From contig NC_079886.1 in the NCBI RefSeq assembly GCF_029227915.1, positions 27,320,501-27,384,500 of the forward strand: 64,000 nt of DNA, in the 5' to 3' direction. The stretch's first letter is position 1. Every line of letters starts with the position of its first letter. The position numbers and the translations under genes were made by a program. The DNA is from Hydractinia symbiolongicarpus (Eukaryota; Cnidaria; Hydrozoa; Anthoathecata; Hydractiniidae). The notes beneath the pieces were generated by a model. That model was not told the DNA's origin. It did not search any database and saw only the letters and a list, made by a program, of their open reading frames with translations. Shown here in pieces: positions 62,597-64,000 of the stretch.

Positions 62597-63630
62597 ATTA
62601 AACTCCTTTTATTCAGCGTCTCATCAAAAATGAAATCGTTTTTGAAAACTACAAGTCTTATGCGTTTTAGTGGTGAAAAAATAATTTAAAAAATCGTTCG
62701 GGAAATGAGTTTACTTCTGGGTACTTTCTTTGTATACATTCGACTATACGGGTCAAGCCCGTGATTTACGGCAAATCGCGGGTTTTCGTTTGCCGGCGAT
62801 TAAACTCCTTTTATTCAGCGTCTCATCAAAAATGAAATCATTTTTGAAAACTACAAGTCTCATGCGTTTTAGTGGTGAAGAAATAATTTAAAAAATCGTT
62901 CAGGAAATGAGTTTACTCCCCGGGTATTTTCTTTGTATACATTCGACTATACGGCCAAGCCCGGGATTTACGGGAAATCGCGGGTTTTCATTGGCCGGCG
63001 ATTAAACTCCTTTTATTCAGCGTCTCATCAAAAACGAAATCATTTTTGAAAACTACAAGTCTCATGCGTTTTAGTGGTGAAAACATAATATAAAAAATCG
63101 TTCGTTAAATGAGTTTACTCCCAGTTTACTTTCTTTGTATACATTTGACTATACGGGTCAAGCCCGGGATTTACGGCAAATCGCGGGTTTTCGTTGGCCG
63201 GCGATTAAACTCCTTTTATTCAGCGTCTCATCAAAAACGAAATCATTTTTGAAAACTACAAGTCTCATGCGTTTTAGTGGTGAAAAAATAATTTAAAAAA
63301 TCGTTCGGGAAATGAGTTTACTGCCAGTTTACTTTCTTTGTATACATTCGACTATACGGGTCAAGCCCGGGATTTACGGCAAATCGCGGGTTTTCGTTTG
63401 CCGGCGATTAAACTCCTTTTATTCAGCGTCTCATCAAAAATGAAATCATTTTTGAAAACTACAAGTCTCATGCGTTTTAGTGGTGAAGAAATAATTTAAA
63501 AAATCGTTCGGAAAATGAGTTTACTCCCTGGGTATTTTCTTTGTATACATTCGACTATACGGCCAAGCCCGGGATTTACGGGAAATCGCGGGTTTTCGTT
63601 TGCCGGCGATTAAACTCCTTTCATTCAGCG

Positions 63631-64000
63631 TCTCATCAAAAATGAAATCGTTTTTGAAAACTACAAGTCTTATGCGTTTTAGTGGTGAAAAAATAATTTA
63701 AAAAATCGCTCGGGAAATGAGTTTACTCCTGGGTACTTTCTTTGTATACATTCGACTATGCGGGCCGATTCCAGGATATACGGGAAATCGCGGGTTTTCG
63801 TTTGCCGGCGATTAAACTCCTTTTATTCAGCGTCTCATCAAAAATGAAATCGTTTTTGAAAACTACAAGTCTTATGCGTTTTAGTGGTGAAAAAATAATT
63901 TAAAAAATCGCTCGGGAAATGAGTTTACTCCTGGGTACTTTCTTTGTATACATTCGACTATGCGGGCCGATTCCAGGATATACGGGAAATCGCGGGTTTT
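63631..64000 (+). repeat. Pair of identical 202 bp monomers at the window edge
   Basis: The monomer from TCTCATCAAA at 63631 is repeated from 63833 with no difference I can find over the ~168 bp available before the window ends. Both have CGCTCGGG (63707, 63909), TTTACTCCTGGG and CTATGCGGGCCGATTCCAGG, and both derive from the monomer at 61682. The preceding monomer has CCTTTCATTC near 63619. Either the array is starting a one-monomer run here or this is a very young duplication. Confidence 0.85.

Larger units (their letters stand above)
60621..63630 (+). repeat. ~3.0 kb block copied from 52.93-55.94 kb (offset 7692 bp)
   Basis: TTTCATTGTATAC at 53009 and 60701, GTAATTTC at 53410 and 61102, CGCTCGGG at 53990 and 61682, TTCTGCG at 53301 and 60993 and GGGTCAAGCCCGTG at 55058 and 62750 are all exactly 7692 bp apart. 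The match begins near 60.62 kb (before it, CAAAAACAAAATC faces CAAAAATGAAATC) and ends near 63.63 kb (after it, AAAATGAAATCGTTTTTGAA faces AAAACGAAATCATTTTTATA). Confidence 0.9.
1..64000. repeat. Satellite DNA array, ~203 bp monomer, about 315 head-to-tail copies
   Basis: Landmarks such as ATTAAACTCC, AAACTACAAGTCTCATGCG and TTTGCCGGCG recur every 201-204 bp from the first base to the last, always on the same strand. For example, ATTAAAC starts at 181 and again at 384. No monomer is inverted and no non-satellite sequence interrupts the array. Monomers differ by scattered substitutions and 1-10 bp indels. Composite consensus G+C is about 38% by hand count. Such arrays are known from centromeric, pericentromeric and subtelomeric heterochromatin of eukaryotes; which of these applies here cannot be seen. 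I do not recognise the family. No stretch holds a gene. Confidence 0.98.

Noticed and set aside
1-64000. Dozens of open frames of 60-131 codons, nearly all on the plus strand, encoding similar peptides (e.g. FRLPAIKLLLFSVSS)
   Set aside because: They recur because the DNA recurs. Monomer length is 3n+2, so frames shift each monomer and stops in ATAATTTAA and ATTAAACTCC end them. Variants between copies are not biased to third codon positions, and no start or promoter context is shared.
1-64000. CRISPR-like direct repeats
   Set aside because: The units are contiguous ~203 bp tandem monomers that are similar throughout; there are no unique spacers between short repeats.
1-64000. Telomeric or rDNA-spacer repeat
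   Set aside because: There are no runs of TTAGGG, TTTAGGG or TTAGG type and no rRNA-like sequence. The unit length and composition are those of a satellite.

Overview
The whole 64 kb window is one uninterrupted, single-orientation satellite DNA array with a monomer of about 203 bp, roughly 315 monomers in head-to-tail order. I see no credible protein-coding gene, RNA gene, transposon, CRISPR array or unique-sequence island. The organism is a eukaryote, and the locus is most plausibly centromeric, pericentromeric or subtelomeric heterochromatin. I cannot name the species or the satellite family. CpG is over-represented in the monomer (about 12 per 203 bp in my composite consensus), which mildly favours a lineage with weak germline CpG methylation, such as many arthropods, but this is inference.

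Monomer anatomy, taking ATTAAACTCC as start. The first ~100 bp are AT-rich (about 28% G+C by hand count). They hold a perfect 10+2+10 bp dyad (arms TCAAAAATGA / TCATTTTTGA) and runs of A or T. The second ~100 bp are about 49% G+C and hold a GTATA...TATAC dyad, four CGGG words spaced 11, 9 and 10 bp apart, and an AATCGC...GCGATT hairpin that ends in GCCGGC.

The array is not a simple tandem. Sequence variants recur at multiples of the monomer, giving a mosaic of higher-order repeat (HOR) domains whose period changes along the window: 14 monomers (2842 bp) at 1-5.0 kb; 16 (3245-3246 bp) at 4.3-10.4 kb; 20 (4057 bp) at 9.9-18.0 kb; 8 (1622 bp) nested in 11- and 19-monomer registers at 18-23 kb; 6, 7 and 13 monomers at 24.7-28.8 kb; short 1-, 3-, 4-, 5- and 8-monomer duplications mixed with 10-, 11-, 13-, 20- and 26-monomer registers at 28.8-42 kb; a less regular transition at 42-44.6 kb; and a 17-monomer HOR (3442 bp) at 44.6-56.1 kb that contains nested 6-monomer duplications. 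From 56 to 64 kb the same material is reshuffled, with a ~3.0 kb block (60.62-63.63 kb) copying 52.93-55.94 kb and a final pair of identical monomers at the right edge.

The short open frames in the window (60-131 codons) are by-products of the repeat. The monomer length is 3n+2, so the frame changes with every monomer, and the same peptides recur only because the DNA recurs. They are not annotated as genes. What the window records is array evolution: repeated unequal exchange or replication slippage at nested scales, local homogenisation, and patchwork domain boundaries.
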